Of a stretch of DNA of 11,963 bases, positions 6,244 to 11,963 are shown in pieces; position 1 is the stretch's first letter; each line of letters begins with the position of its first letter. The position numbers and the translations under genes were made by a program. Source of the stretch: GCA-2748575 sp033722575 (lineage in GTDB: Bacteria; Pseudomonadota; Gammaproteobacteria; Pseudomonadales; Ketobacteraceae). The notes beneath the pieces were generated by a model. The model saw only the letters and a list, made by a program, of their open reading frames with translations, did no database searches and was not told the DNA's origin. The stretch is from contig JAWVYU010000144.1 in assembly GCA_033722575.1 (NCBI GenBank), positions 1 through 11,963 of the forward strand, in the 5' to 3' direction.

Positions 6244-7314
6244 TTACGCCTGCGCTACGCATGCCGCATAGACCGTAATCTCTTCCCGGTCGTGATACAG
6301 CTGCTTTGCCCGCACCACGTAATCCGGATCAGCTTCAGCCAGAGCGCTTTCCAGCTGCGTCAGCAGCCCTTTCACGGTTTTCCAGCGCTGCTTCATGGGC
6401 AGTTTCAGGTTGAATATGGCGTGTTGGCACCAGCCATTCAGCAGCCAGCGCTCCATCAGCTGCATCACCCGGGCGGGCTTGTCGACAATGTCGCACACCA
6501 GCCATTCCATGGGGTAACGGGGCTTGAAAGTAAAGGCATCCTCCCGCAAATGGGTCACCCGGCCACTGGCCATTAACCCGTCATCCATGGGACCGTTGTC
6601 CACCGCAAACACTTTCATTTCCCGGTTCACCAGCTGCCAGGTCCAGCCCCCCGGCGCGGCCCCCAGGTCCACGGCACGGAACCCCGGCTTCAAGCTGGCC
6701 TCCACCTCGGCGGCAGACATCAGCTGCAGCCAGGCCTCCTCAAGCTTCAGGGTAGAGCGGCTGGGCGCCTGCCGGGGCACCCGCAACCTCGGGTAACCCA
6801 ACAGCCAGGGAGCGGCATTATCCACGGCGCTCAGCCCCAGCAACAGGTGGCTGCCGGACAACCAGAACAGGTGCCCGCGGACTCCGCCCGCAGACGCAAG
6901 ATTCAGGGTCCCCTGCTTCCGCAACGCGTTCAGCAGGGGCTTTTCCAGTTTTTTGGTCAGCCGCGTGATCTGTTTGCCTTCGTTGGTATCGGGATACTCC
7001 TGCCAGACCGCCTCCACTTCCGGCCACTCAGACACTTCAGCAACGATAGCGGAAATACGGTCCTGTACAGGAAGATTATCTATCTCACGGGTCACCAGCA
7101 GACACTGTCGTGGAAAAATCCATTCGTGGAAGGGCATCTCGTCCACAAAGGCCATGGCCTGTTCCGGCTCATTAAGAAAAAAACGGATATACCCGGCGCC
7201 GGAATCAGCACTTTTAATGTAACCGTAAAAGCCGGCCTCAGCAGCGCGATCCATCACCTCCGCGGCGCAATCACTTTCCAGCCCCGGCCGGCAATAACAC
7301 AGAATAAATGACAC
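6244..7314 (-). CDS. rlmM: 23S rRNA (cytidine-2498-2'-O)-methyltransferase RlmM
   Basis: RlmM methylates the ribose of C2498 in 23S rRNA using S-adenosylmethionine, before large-subunit assembly. The 356-residue product aligns by eye along most of E. coli RlmM. It has an N-terminal THUMP-containing part (LYCRPG-like start, PFHEWIFPRQ, DTNEGKQ) and a C-terminal Rossmann methyltransferase with PSRSTLKLEEAW, the SAM loop DLGAAPGGW (216-224), VDNGPM, VCDIVDKPA, FNLKLPMKQR and LYHDREEITVY. The catalytic tetrad is Lys190, Asp275, Lys304 and Glu345. The start is GTG at 7314, placed immediately before the conserved first strand. There is only a G-rich weak ribosome site, and no in-frame ATG fits better. 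It follows the MaoC hydratase gene by 51 bases without a terminator, so the two are probably co-transcribed. Confidence 0.97.
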   Translation of the reverse strand: MSFILCYCRPGLESDCAAEVMDRAAEAGFYGYIKSADSGAGYIRFFLNEPEQAMAFVDEMPFHEWIFPRQCLLVTREIDNLPVQDRISAIVAEVSEWPEVEAVWQEYPDTNEGKQITRLTKKLEKPLLNALRKQGTLNLASAGGVRGHLFWLSGSHLLLGLSAVDNAAPWLLGYPRLRVPRQAPSRSTLKLEEAWLQLMSAAEVEASLKPGFRAVDLGAAPGGWTWQLVNREMKVFAVDNGPMDDGLMASGRVTHLREDAFTFKPRYPMEWLVCDIVDKPARVMQLMERWLLNGWCQHAIFNLKLPMKQRWKTVKGLLTQLESALAEADPDYVVRAKQLYHDREEITVYAACVAQA

Positions 7315-7365
7315 AACGCCCCCGGCTCATCTGAGTGAAAGACGCCATTCTAGCAGGGACAGGGA

Positions 7366-8214
7366 TCAGTCTCGATACCGGATCCGGCACTGATTGAGGA
7401 CCACATTGCCTTTCTGGGTCGTAACCTGCATAACCGCATTACCCTCGCCTTCATCCCAGATACGGGAAATAATGCGATCCCCCATATATACCTGATCGGA
7501 GAAACGCCCGGACATGGCAATGAAGTTCGCCGGGTCGGAACCACACAGGGAATGAAGTACCGCACGGCCGGCAAAACCATAGGTACAAAGGCCATGCAGG
7601 AACGGCTGTTCAAAACCGCCGAAGCGGGCGAAGCCAGGATCAATATGAATGGGGTTGCGATCACCCGTCAGGCGATAGAGTGCCGCCTGCTCTTCCCGGG
7701 TAACATCTTCCACCAGGTGGTCCGGGTCGCGGTCCGGGATCATCACCGCGGTTGCTTCTGATGAGGGCCCCCGCTCCCCGCCAAAGCCACCAGCGCCGCG
7801 TATAAACAGGGTTGCATGAGTGGTAAACAGCGGGCCCTGGTCATTGGCTACCTGGCATTCCACCCCGATCACCGCGGCTTTGCCCTTGTCCCACACCTCA
7901 ACAATTCTGCCCTTTCCGGTAGCACTGCCCTTGGCGGGAATGGGACGATGCAGCTCGATTTTCTGTTCACCATGAAGCAGCATGGCCAGATTGAATTTTA
8001 CTCTGGACATCACGCTTCCCATGATATCCAGCCCGGAAATCACACTGAAAGTAGGCAGCACTTTCGGGCCCCGGGCCTCGTAGATAAAATCCAGCTCCTG
8101 CGCCGGTTTGCAGCCCACTGCCAGTGCGTAAAGCTGAACGTCCTTTTCCTGCCACTGCACCGGAATGTCCCCGGTTTCCAGGCCCACTAATGCTGAGGAG
8201 ATTGGTTCCGCCAT
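7366..8214 (-). CDS. MaoC-family (R)-specific enoyl-CoA hydratase 2
   Basis: The 282-residue product has the double hot-dog organisation of hydratase 2. The N-terminal half (about 1-140) supplies the substrate tunnel (YALAVGC, PTFSVISG, LLHGEQKIELHRPIP). The C-terminal half (about 170-282) carries the catalytic motif YRLTGDRNPIHIDPGFA, with Asp185 and His190 as the dyad, then QPFLHGLCTYGFAGRAVL. The family hydrates trans-2-enoyl-CoA to (R)-3-hydroxyacyl-CoA, as in peroxisomal MFE-2. In bacteria this can feed beta-oxidation variants, sterol side-chain breakdown or PHA synthesis; which one here is unknown. The ATG at 8214 has an AAGAGA site about 6 bases upstream; the frame extends to 8295 without a better start. 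An SCP2 gene lies upstream on the same strand behind a terminator, and rlmM follows 51 bases downstream. Confidence 0.93.
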   Translation of the reverse strand: MAEPISSALVGLETGDIPVQWQEKDVQLYALAVGCKPAQELDFIYEARGPKVLPTFSVISGLDIMGSVMSRVKFNLAMLLHGEQKIELHRPIPAKGSATGKGRIVEVWDKGKAAVIGVECQVANDQGPLFTTHATLFIRGAGGFGGERGPSSEATAVMIPDRDPDHLVEDVTREEQAALYRLTGDRNPIHIDPGFARFGGFEQPFLHGLCTYGFAGRAVLHSLCGSDPANFIAMSGRFSDQVYMGDRIISRIWDEGEGNAVMQVTTQKGNVVLNQCRIRYRD

Positions 8215-8268
8215 GACGTGTCTCTTCTTGTTGTCCCAGGTAGATTGCAAGCCTAGACTGCTCACCTT

Positions 8269-8288
8269 TTTGCGGCCAATGACGCAAA
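8269..8288. promoter_or_regulatory. Inverted repeat upstream of the MaoC hydratase
   Basis: TTTGCG-N8-CGCAAA forms a perfect 6+6 inverted repeat spanning 20 bases, 55 bases before the hydratase ATG. The spacing and symmetry fit a dimeric-regulator operator near the promoter. It has no T run, so it is not a terminator. Confidence 0.4.
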
Positions 8289-8378
8289 CAATCAAATTTT
8301 CTGACCAATACCATCAAAGACGGGATCTCACAGCCACGAGCAGCCGGCCTAGCGTGCCCGAACATAATCCCCGGGCAT

Positions 8379-8405
8379 AAAAAAGCCCCGGGTTACGGGG
8401 CTTTT
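8379..8405 (-). terminator. Intrinsic terminator of the SCP2 gene
   Basis: On the minus strand AAAAGCCCCG, a 5-base loop and CGGGGCTTTT form a perfect 10-base-pair stem that runs into TTTTTTAT. It begins 22 bases after the SCP2 stop and separates it from the hydratase gene. The A/T arms may let it work weakly in the other direction too. Confidence 0.92.
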
Positions 8406-8427
8406 GGATTCTGCTTGTCCAACGGAT

Positions 8428-8820
8428 CTACGCGGCGGTAGCTTCCAGGATTTTCTTTTGCAGTTCTTTCTGCTTTTCAGAGGGCTGCACGGTTTGCATG
8501 GCCATCAGCTTGCTCATATCCCCTTCCACTTTGATCTGGCCGCTCATAAAGCCCTGCATGCCTGCAGACTGGTCATTGTCAATGAACAGGCGGTGGGCAA
8601 GATCAACAGGAAGAATCAGTTTGGTGGGTGCATGTTCGTGATGGCCTTTCTCCAGATTGCCGGCCACCAGACTCAGCTCACGGTCGCCCCAGTCGGTATC
8701 AGTAACGACAACATTAAGTACCAGATCATGCAATGCAGCAGGGACGTCCAGGTCACCAGCGGCTTGTTTCAGCTCTTCTACTTTGTCGAACCACTCATCA
8801 GACAAAAACTTTAAGCTCAT
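8428..8820 (-). CDS. SCP2 sterol-carrier domain protein
   Basis: This is a single-domain protein of 130 residues, matching the SCP-2 fold length. Recognisable pieces are FDKVEELKQAA, LVLNVVVTDT, the strand LSLVAGNLEKG, HAPTKLILPVDLAHRLFIDND, and the characteristic C-terminal run MQGFMSGQIKVEGDMSKLMAMQ. SCP2 domains form a hydrophobic tunnel that binds lipids or fatty acyl-CoA. In bacteria they occur alone or near lipid-metabolism genes. It has no signal peptide and so is cytoplasmic. The ATG at 8820 follows a GAGGAGA ribosome site. It has its own terminator, and the hydratase-2 gene is next on the same strand. A role with acyl-CoA metabolism is inferred from this neighbour; the ligand is unknown. 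Confidence 0.92.
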   Translation of the reverse strand: MSLKFLSDEWFDKVEELKQAAGDLDVPAALHDLVLNVVVTDTDWGDRELSLVAGNLEKGHHEHAPTKLILPVDLAHRLFIDNDQSAGMQGFMSGQIKVEGDMSKLMAMQTVQPSEKQKELQKKILEATAA

Positions 8821-8847
8821 CCCATGTTCTCCTCTAATTATTTGGAT

Positions 8848-8877
8848 TGTATACCCTTGCGCTCTGCTGCGGTGAAA
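8848..8877 (-). promoter_or_regulatory. Candidate promoter for the SCP2 gene
   Basis: Read on the minus strand, TTTCAC (8877-8872) and TATACA (8853-8848) are separated by 18 bases, about 30 bases before the SCP2 start. The -10 box is good and the -35 box is weak. Pattern matching only. Confidence 0.35.
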
Positions 8878-9265
8878 TACCAGTTTTGTACCGGTTACCC
8901 AGTCAAAGCGTATTATTATTGAAAGCGTCTACCCGGGATAGCGAGTGTGCCGCCTGTGTTTTTCGCCCGTGCGCTGCTGAGCCGGCCAGTGGTGCATTTT
9001 CAGTGAATGAACGTTCAATGAATGGCAGCCGTCCTCAGTATCATCACTCAGCAAGGTTACCGAGCCGATCAAACAACTGTTCGAACGAGGTTTTTGTACC
9101 TTATAAGATCGCTCCCGGATTGACAATAGCCTTAACGCACAGTTTTGTGTTTTTTTCGGTCAGGCAAACAACCGGCCTCAGAGCACCAGCAACACCCTGT
9201 TTTTATAGTCCTTCCAGCGGATTACTGCAAATAACCTGTGACGAACAGCAGTTGACATTTCAAAC
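8878..9265. other. Long intergenic region without a convincing gene
   Basis: Nearly 400 bases separate the SCP2 promoter candidate from the next terminator. Open frames here start with TTG or lack ribosome sites, and they encode Ser/Pro/Arg/Cys-rich sequences with no family look. It holds the palindromes at 9001-9024 and 9079-9086, and TATAAG-like boxes near 9100 on both strands. A small RNA is possible, but I see no terminator that defines one. Confidence 0.55.
9001..9024. promoter_or_regulatory. Palindrome with TGAACGTTCA core, possible operator
   Basis: A perfect 10-base core TGAACGTTCA (9008-9017) is embedded in a 24-base imperfect palindrome with 9 of 12 pairs matching. The size and symmetry resemble TetR-type operators. 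A second 8-base palindrome, GTTCGAAC (9079-9086), uses the same half-sites in inverted order 70 bases away. It lies about 190 bases upstream of the SCP2 start. Confidence 0.35.
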
Positions 9266-9295
9266 AATAAAAGGCCTCTTGAAAAAGAGGCCTTT
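9266..9295 (-). terminator. Intrinsic terminator of the lipoprotein/exported-protein operon
   Basis: On the minus strand AAAGGCCTCTT, a 4-base loop and AAGAGGCCTTT form an 11-base-pair perfect stem followed by TATTG, with T's continuing from the stem. It lies 28 bases beyond the stop of the 168-residue gene. Confidence 0.88.
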
Positions 9296-9323
9296 GACTG
9301 GAACAGACACAGCTCGGCGCGGG

Positions 9324-9830
9324 CTACTGGTTGCGTAATGCGTCCGGCACGAATTCCGGCACCTGGCAGTCCGCTTTTTCCGGTATAAAAGCGCCGGGAT
9401 CCACGTTGATTACCATGGACGGCTCTTTCTGTTCGCGCGGAAATTCCCAGAATTCGATCCTTGATAACCCTCGCATGTAGGGCAATCTCAGCTCGAACTC
9501 CACTTCACGCAGCATCGCTACCGGCTCTTTGGGGTCCTCTATGAGAATGAACCTGGGATTACGCATGCCCTGTTCGTACACTATCTCGCCCTGACTGTCG
9601 TAAGCACGAATCATAGGGTCCGCCTCTGTGCCCAGGTTGGGTTTCGATGGCGGTTGGCAGGGAGCGTACTGAATTTCATCGGTCTGGAACCACTGGCCCT
9701 CGGAGTAGGCCACCGGAATAAACATCACATTATCCGTTACCAGAGCTTTCGCGGTTTCAAGCTGTTCTCCTGCGGCAATGAGTCCAGCAAAGGTGACCAC
9801 GGCTATGGCGCTGTAAATAAATTTTTTCAT
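9324..9830 (-). CDS. Small exported protein of unknown function, partner of the M64-like lipoprotein
   Basis: I do not recognise the family. The 168-residue product starts MKKFIYSAIAVVTFAGLIAAG, a typical signal peptide, with likely cleavage around residues 20-27. The mature part is rich in beta-strand patterns (PMIRAYDSQGEIVYEQG, FILIEDP, VEFELRLPYMRGLSRIEFWEF, SMVINVDPG), suggesting one beta-sandwich or Ig-like domain. It has two cysteines, Cys58 and Cys155, which could pair. The ATG at 9830 has a strong AAAGGAG site. It begins 24 bases after the lipoprotein metallopeptidase stop and is followed by a terminator, so the two form a compact operon. Beta-sandwich domains accompany some M64 peptidases, so this may be an accessory domain encoded separately, a substrate-recognition partner or an inhibitor. 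These roles are inference only. Confidence 0.82.
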   Translation of the reverse strand: MKKFIYSAIAVVTFAGLIAAGEQLETAKALVTDNVMFIPVAYSEGQWFQTDEIQYAPCQPPSKPNLGTEADPMIRAYDSQGEIVYEQGMRNPRFILIEDPKEPVAMLREVEFELRLPYMRGLSRIEFWEFPREQKEPSMVINVDPGAFIPEKADCQVPEFVPDALRNQ

Positions 9831-9854
9831 GAGTCGATCTCCTTTTGACTGGAT

Positions 9855-10874
9855 TTATAGCTGGTTGAAAAACCAGTTAACATGCTCTTCGGCTTCGGTA
9901 TACCAGGGGTCTCCCACCATGCCGTTCACCATCACGGTGGTTCCCTGGTGAATACCCCACCAGCCGCCGGACAGATTACAGAACTGGTAGCATTCATCGG
10001 GGTCACGGCCTTTGGCATTCTGTTCGGCCCGACAGCCGGCTTCGCTGGACCAGATATTGGGTTCATTGGCAGGCTGGAAATACCCGGTGGGGCCGCAATA
10101 CTCATCACCCAGCCCGAACACCGCGTGACCGGCTTCATGCAGAAATGCCTTGGTATTGCTGCCTTCTGCAGAAAAATGGCTCAAACCGGCATTCGTACAA
10201 TCCTGAAAGTTTTCCCAGTGCAGTACGCCGTCATCATCCCTGGGGGGCAAAAACCAGTTCGCGATCCAGCTGACGGTACCGCAGCCGGAGGACTGCGCCT
10301 CAAACCGGGATACCCAGATATTCATTTTATCCATGTTGTCCTCCACGATATCCTGCTCGTAGAGCACGTCATAGATCTTGTCTTCCACGTGGGAAAGGAA
10401 CGTGGAGTAGGTCTGGCCGTTGTCGTCATAGTCTGACGACATATGCAACATCAGATCCTCTCTGTCGGCTGTTCCCCCCGTAACCCGTGCCGGGGCGTAG
10501 AACTTGCCGTTCCACAGGTATTCGGAATCGGTAATCCCGAAATAATTGTACCCGTCCGTATTGGTACAATTGTCATCGCAGGCGTTATCGGTAATATTGG
10601 CCAGAAAAGAGACGTAGGTTCCCTCGTATGCGGGGTACGGGCCCCCGGTATAAGTACAGGGGCTTGATGTACAGGTTTTCACTACGGCGGCGTTCACCAG
10701 AATCTGGATTTCAAAATCCGAAGAATCCGTATTGGAGGTGGCAGTAAAGGTAACCTGCTCGGACGAGGTGGCAACAACAGGGGAATGGGTGATTTTGATA
10801 TCGGGTTTGCTGCAGGCAGAAATTCCCAGAATACTGAGCAGGGCAAATAATTGTATTAATTTGAAATGCGACAT
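9855..10874 (-). CDS. Lipoprotein with M64-like (IgA peptidase type) zinc-peptidase domain
   Basis: The 339-residue product begins MSHFKLIQLF and ends its leader with the lipobox ISAC (Cys21). Ser at +2 favours outer-membrane sorting by Lol. Residues about 25-105 look like an Ig-like beta domain with several cysteines (VKTCTSSPCTY, NACDDNC). The catalytic half carries HEAGHAVFGLGDEY (His246, Glu247, His250, Asp257), which matches the HExxHxxxxLxDEY signature of peptidase family M64. It also has DKMNIWVSRFE...SGCG before the motif and NEPNIW after it, as in that family. Ten cysteines besides the lipid one suggest up to five disulfides. The ATG at 10874 follows GGAG by 7 bases; an upstream ATG at 10892 is less well placed. 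It would act on the cell surface or in the periplasm. The substrate is unknown, and M64 is assigned by motif only. Confidence 0.85.
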   Translation of the reverse strand: MSHFKLIQLFALLSILGISACSKPDIKITHSPVVATSSEQVTFTATSNTDSSDFEIQILVNAAVVKTCTSSPCTYTGGPYPAYEGTYVSFLANITDNACDDNCTNTDGYNYFGITDSEYLWNGKFYAPARVTGGTADREDLMLHMSSDYDDNGQTYSTFLSHVEDKIYDVLYEQDIVEDNMDKMNIWVSRFEAQSSGCGTVSWIANWFLPPRDDDGVLHWENFQDCTNAGLSHFSAEGSNTKAFLHEAGHAVFGLGDEYCGPTGYFQPANEPNIWSSEAGCRAEQNAKGRDPDECYQFCNLSGGWWGIHQGTTVMVNGMVGDPWYTEAEEHVNWFFNQL

Positions 10875-11082
10875 GGCAGGCTCCATTTGCAATTGTTAGT
10901 AACGTTAGCCAATAACTGAGCTGCGGTACTTCGTGTTCCAGCCCGCCCATTCTTGGGTTTATTCCCTGAGTTCTCAATGCCCTGTTTGAGGGGTGCCCAA
11001 TGGCATGATTCTTCTGGCCGGGAAAAGCAGCGGGCGCTCAGATCACGGGGTAGTACGGGTAAATCAAAGCCTTAAAATGATT

Positions 11083-11088
11083 TATACT
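11083..11088 (+). promoter_or_regulatory. Candidate -10 box for purU
   Basis: TATACT lies 35 bases before the purU ATG, with an AGAGGG ribosome site at 11105-11110 between them. No good -35 box is visible at 16-18 bases, so activation by a factor or an imperfect promoter would be needed. Confidence 0.3.
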
Positions 11089-11122
11089 GATTTTCAGAAA
11101 CCACAGAGGGTTTGCAGTTTTT

Positions 11123-11963
11123 ATGGAACATACCTATCGCCTTGTTATCGCCTGCCCGGACCGGGTAGGCATCGTTGCCCGGGTAAGCCAGTTTATCGCG
11201 GAGTACGGCGGCTGGGTGACAGACGCCAGCTACCACTCTGATCAGGAAGTGGGATGGTTTTACATGCGCAACGAAATCAAGGCCAACTCCCTGTCGGTGG
11301 GCTTGCGGGAATTCAAGACCGCGTTTCAGTCCGTAGCCAGGGAATATTCCATGGACTGGTTTATCAACGATTCCACTGTGCGAAAAAATGTCGCCATTCT
11401 CGCAAGTCACGCCTCCCATTGCCTGGCAGAACTGTTATATCGCTGGCACAGCGGTGACCTGTTCTGCAACATCGCCTGCGTCATTGCCAACCACGAGAAT
11501 TTACGGTCAATGGTGGAATGGCATGAGATTCCCTACGTTTATATTCCCTTTGAAAAAGACAGGAAACCGGATGCTTTTGCCAGAGTCAGTGACACTCTGG
11601 AACATTATCAGACAGATACACTGGTGCTGGCCCGCTTCATGCAAATCCTGCCGCCGGAACTTTGCCAGCAGTATGAACACAGAATAATCAACATTCACCA
11701 CAGCTTTTTGCCCTCCTTTATTGGCGCCAATCCCTATCAGAAAGCCTATGATCGCGGAGTGAAGCTGATCGGCGCCACCTGCCACTACGTCACACCGGAT
11801 CTGGACGAAGGCCCCATCATTGAACAGGATGTGGTCCGGGTATCCCATCGCCACACCAAGGAAGACATGGTCAGACTCGGCAAGGACGTGGAAAAAATGG
11901 TGCTGGCCCGGGGCGTGGAGTCACACCTTCAGGACCGGGTGGTGGTTCACGGCAATAAAACTA
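11123..11963 (+). CDS. purU: Formyltetrahydrofolate deformylase PurU, last residues cut by window edge
   Basis: PurU hydrolyses 10-formyltetrahydrofolate to formate and tetrahydrofolate, balancing one-carbon pools and supplying formate for PurT-type purine synthesis. I translated 280 codons from the ATG at 11123 with no stop before the edge; E. coli PurU is 280 residues, so only a few residues are missing. The N-terminal ACT domain (about 5-80, beginning RLVIACPDRVGIVARVSQF) is the regulatory part. The formyltransferase-like domain (about 88-275) has VIANHENL, INIHHSFLPSF (Asn190, His192) and TPDLDEGPIIEQ (Asp228), the Asn-His-Asp set shared with PurN. The ribosome site AGAGGG is 12 bases upstream. 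It diverges from the lipoprotein operon across about 250 bases. Confidence 0.96.
   Translation, partial: MEHTYRLVIACPDRVGIVARVSQFIAEYGGWVTDASYHSDQEVGWFYMRNEIKANSLSVGLREFKTAFQSVAREYSMDWFINDSTVRKNVAILASHASHCLAELLYRWHSGDLFCNIACVIANHENLRSMVEWHEIPYVYIPFEKDRKPDAFARVSDTLEHYQTDTLVLARFMQILPPELCQQYEHRIINIHHSFLPSFIGANPYQKAYDRGVKLIGATCHYVTPDLDEGPIIEQDVVRVSHRHTKEDMVRLGKDVEKMVLARGVESHLQDRVVVHGNKT

Noticed and set aside
9120..9148. TTGACA at 9120-9125 as a plus-strand -35 box
   Set aside because: No acceptable -10 box lies 16-18 bases downstream, and no plus-strand gene follows.
8847..9338. 163-codon plus-strand open frame in the intergenic region
   Set aside because: It begins with TTG over the SCP2 promoter candidate, lacks a ribosome site, has a Ser/Pro/Cys/Arg-rich composition, and runs through the terminator hairpin into the opposite gene.
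1..11963. Mobile elements, CRISPR arrays, tRNA or rRNA genes, toxin-antitoxin or phage-defence genes
   Set aside because: I looked for transposase, repeat-spacer, cloverleaf, and small two-gene toxin patterns and found none; the genes are ordinary chromosomal ones.

Overview
The window reads as ordinary chromosome of a gammaproteobacterium. GreB, RlmM, TusA, PurU and the EF-P hydroxylase EpmC all have typical gammaproteobacterial sequences, and GreB and its start region resemble pseudomonad and marine (Marinobacter/Alcanivorax-like) homologues. The genus is inference. I see no rRNA, tRNA, CRISPR array, insertion sequence, phage gene or attachment site. Both ends cut genes: apbE lacks its C-terminal part at the left edge, and purU lacks only its last few codons at the right edge.

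Left block, minus strand (1-3277): epmC, an unknown exported protein, greB, a short-chain dehydrogenase and apbE run in one direction with gaps of 56, 7, -4 and 4 bases, so they probably form one operon read right to left. A short imperfect tandem repeat sits at the epmC/exported-protein junction. Next, on the plus strand, is a conserved-looking cytoplasmic protein of unknown function (3573-4265), with its own promoter candidate and a strong terminator hairpin.

Middle block (4351-8820): an AmpG-like MFS transporter is coupled by an ATGA overlap to tusA (minus strand). A small ABM-domain protein is transcribed divergently and converges on rlmM. rlmM follows a hydratase-2 type MaoC enoyl-CoA hydratase. 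An SCP2 sterol-carrier gene lies upstream, closed by its own terminator. Hydratase 2 plus SCP2 side by side recalls the C-terminal two thirds of eukaryotic peroxisomal MFE-2, here as separate genes.

Right block (8821-11963): about 450 bases without a convincing gene, carrying palindromic sequences, then a two-gene minus-strand unit. This encodes an outer-membrane-type lipoprotein with an M64-like zinc-peptidase motif and a small exported protein of unknown function, followed by a terminator. purU (formyltetrahydrofolate deformylase) is divergent from this unit.

Most genes are housekeeping: transcript rescue, EF-P and rRNA modification, flavinylation, tRNA thiolation, one-carbon metabolism and lipid metabolism. 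Nothing is clearly a new system. The best candidate for something undescribed is the lipoprotein metallopeptidase with its partner gene.
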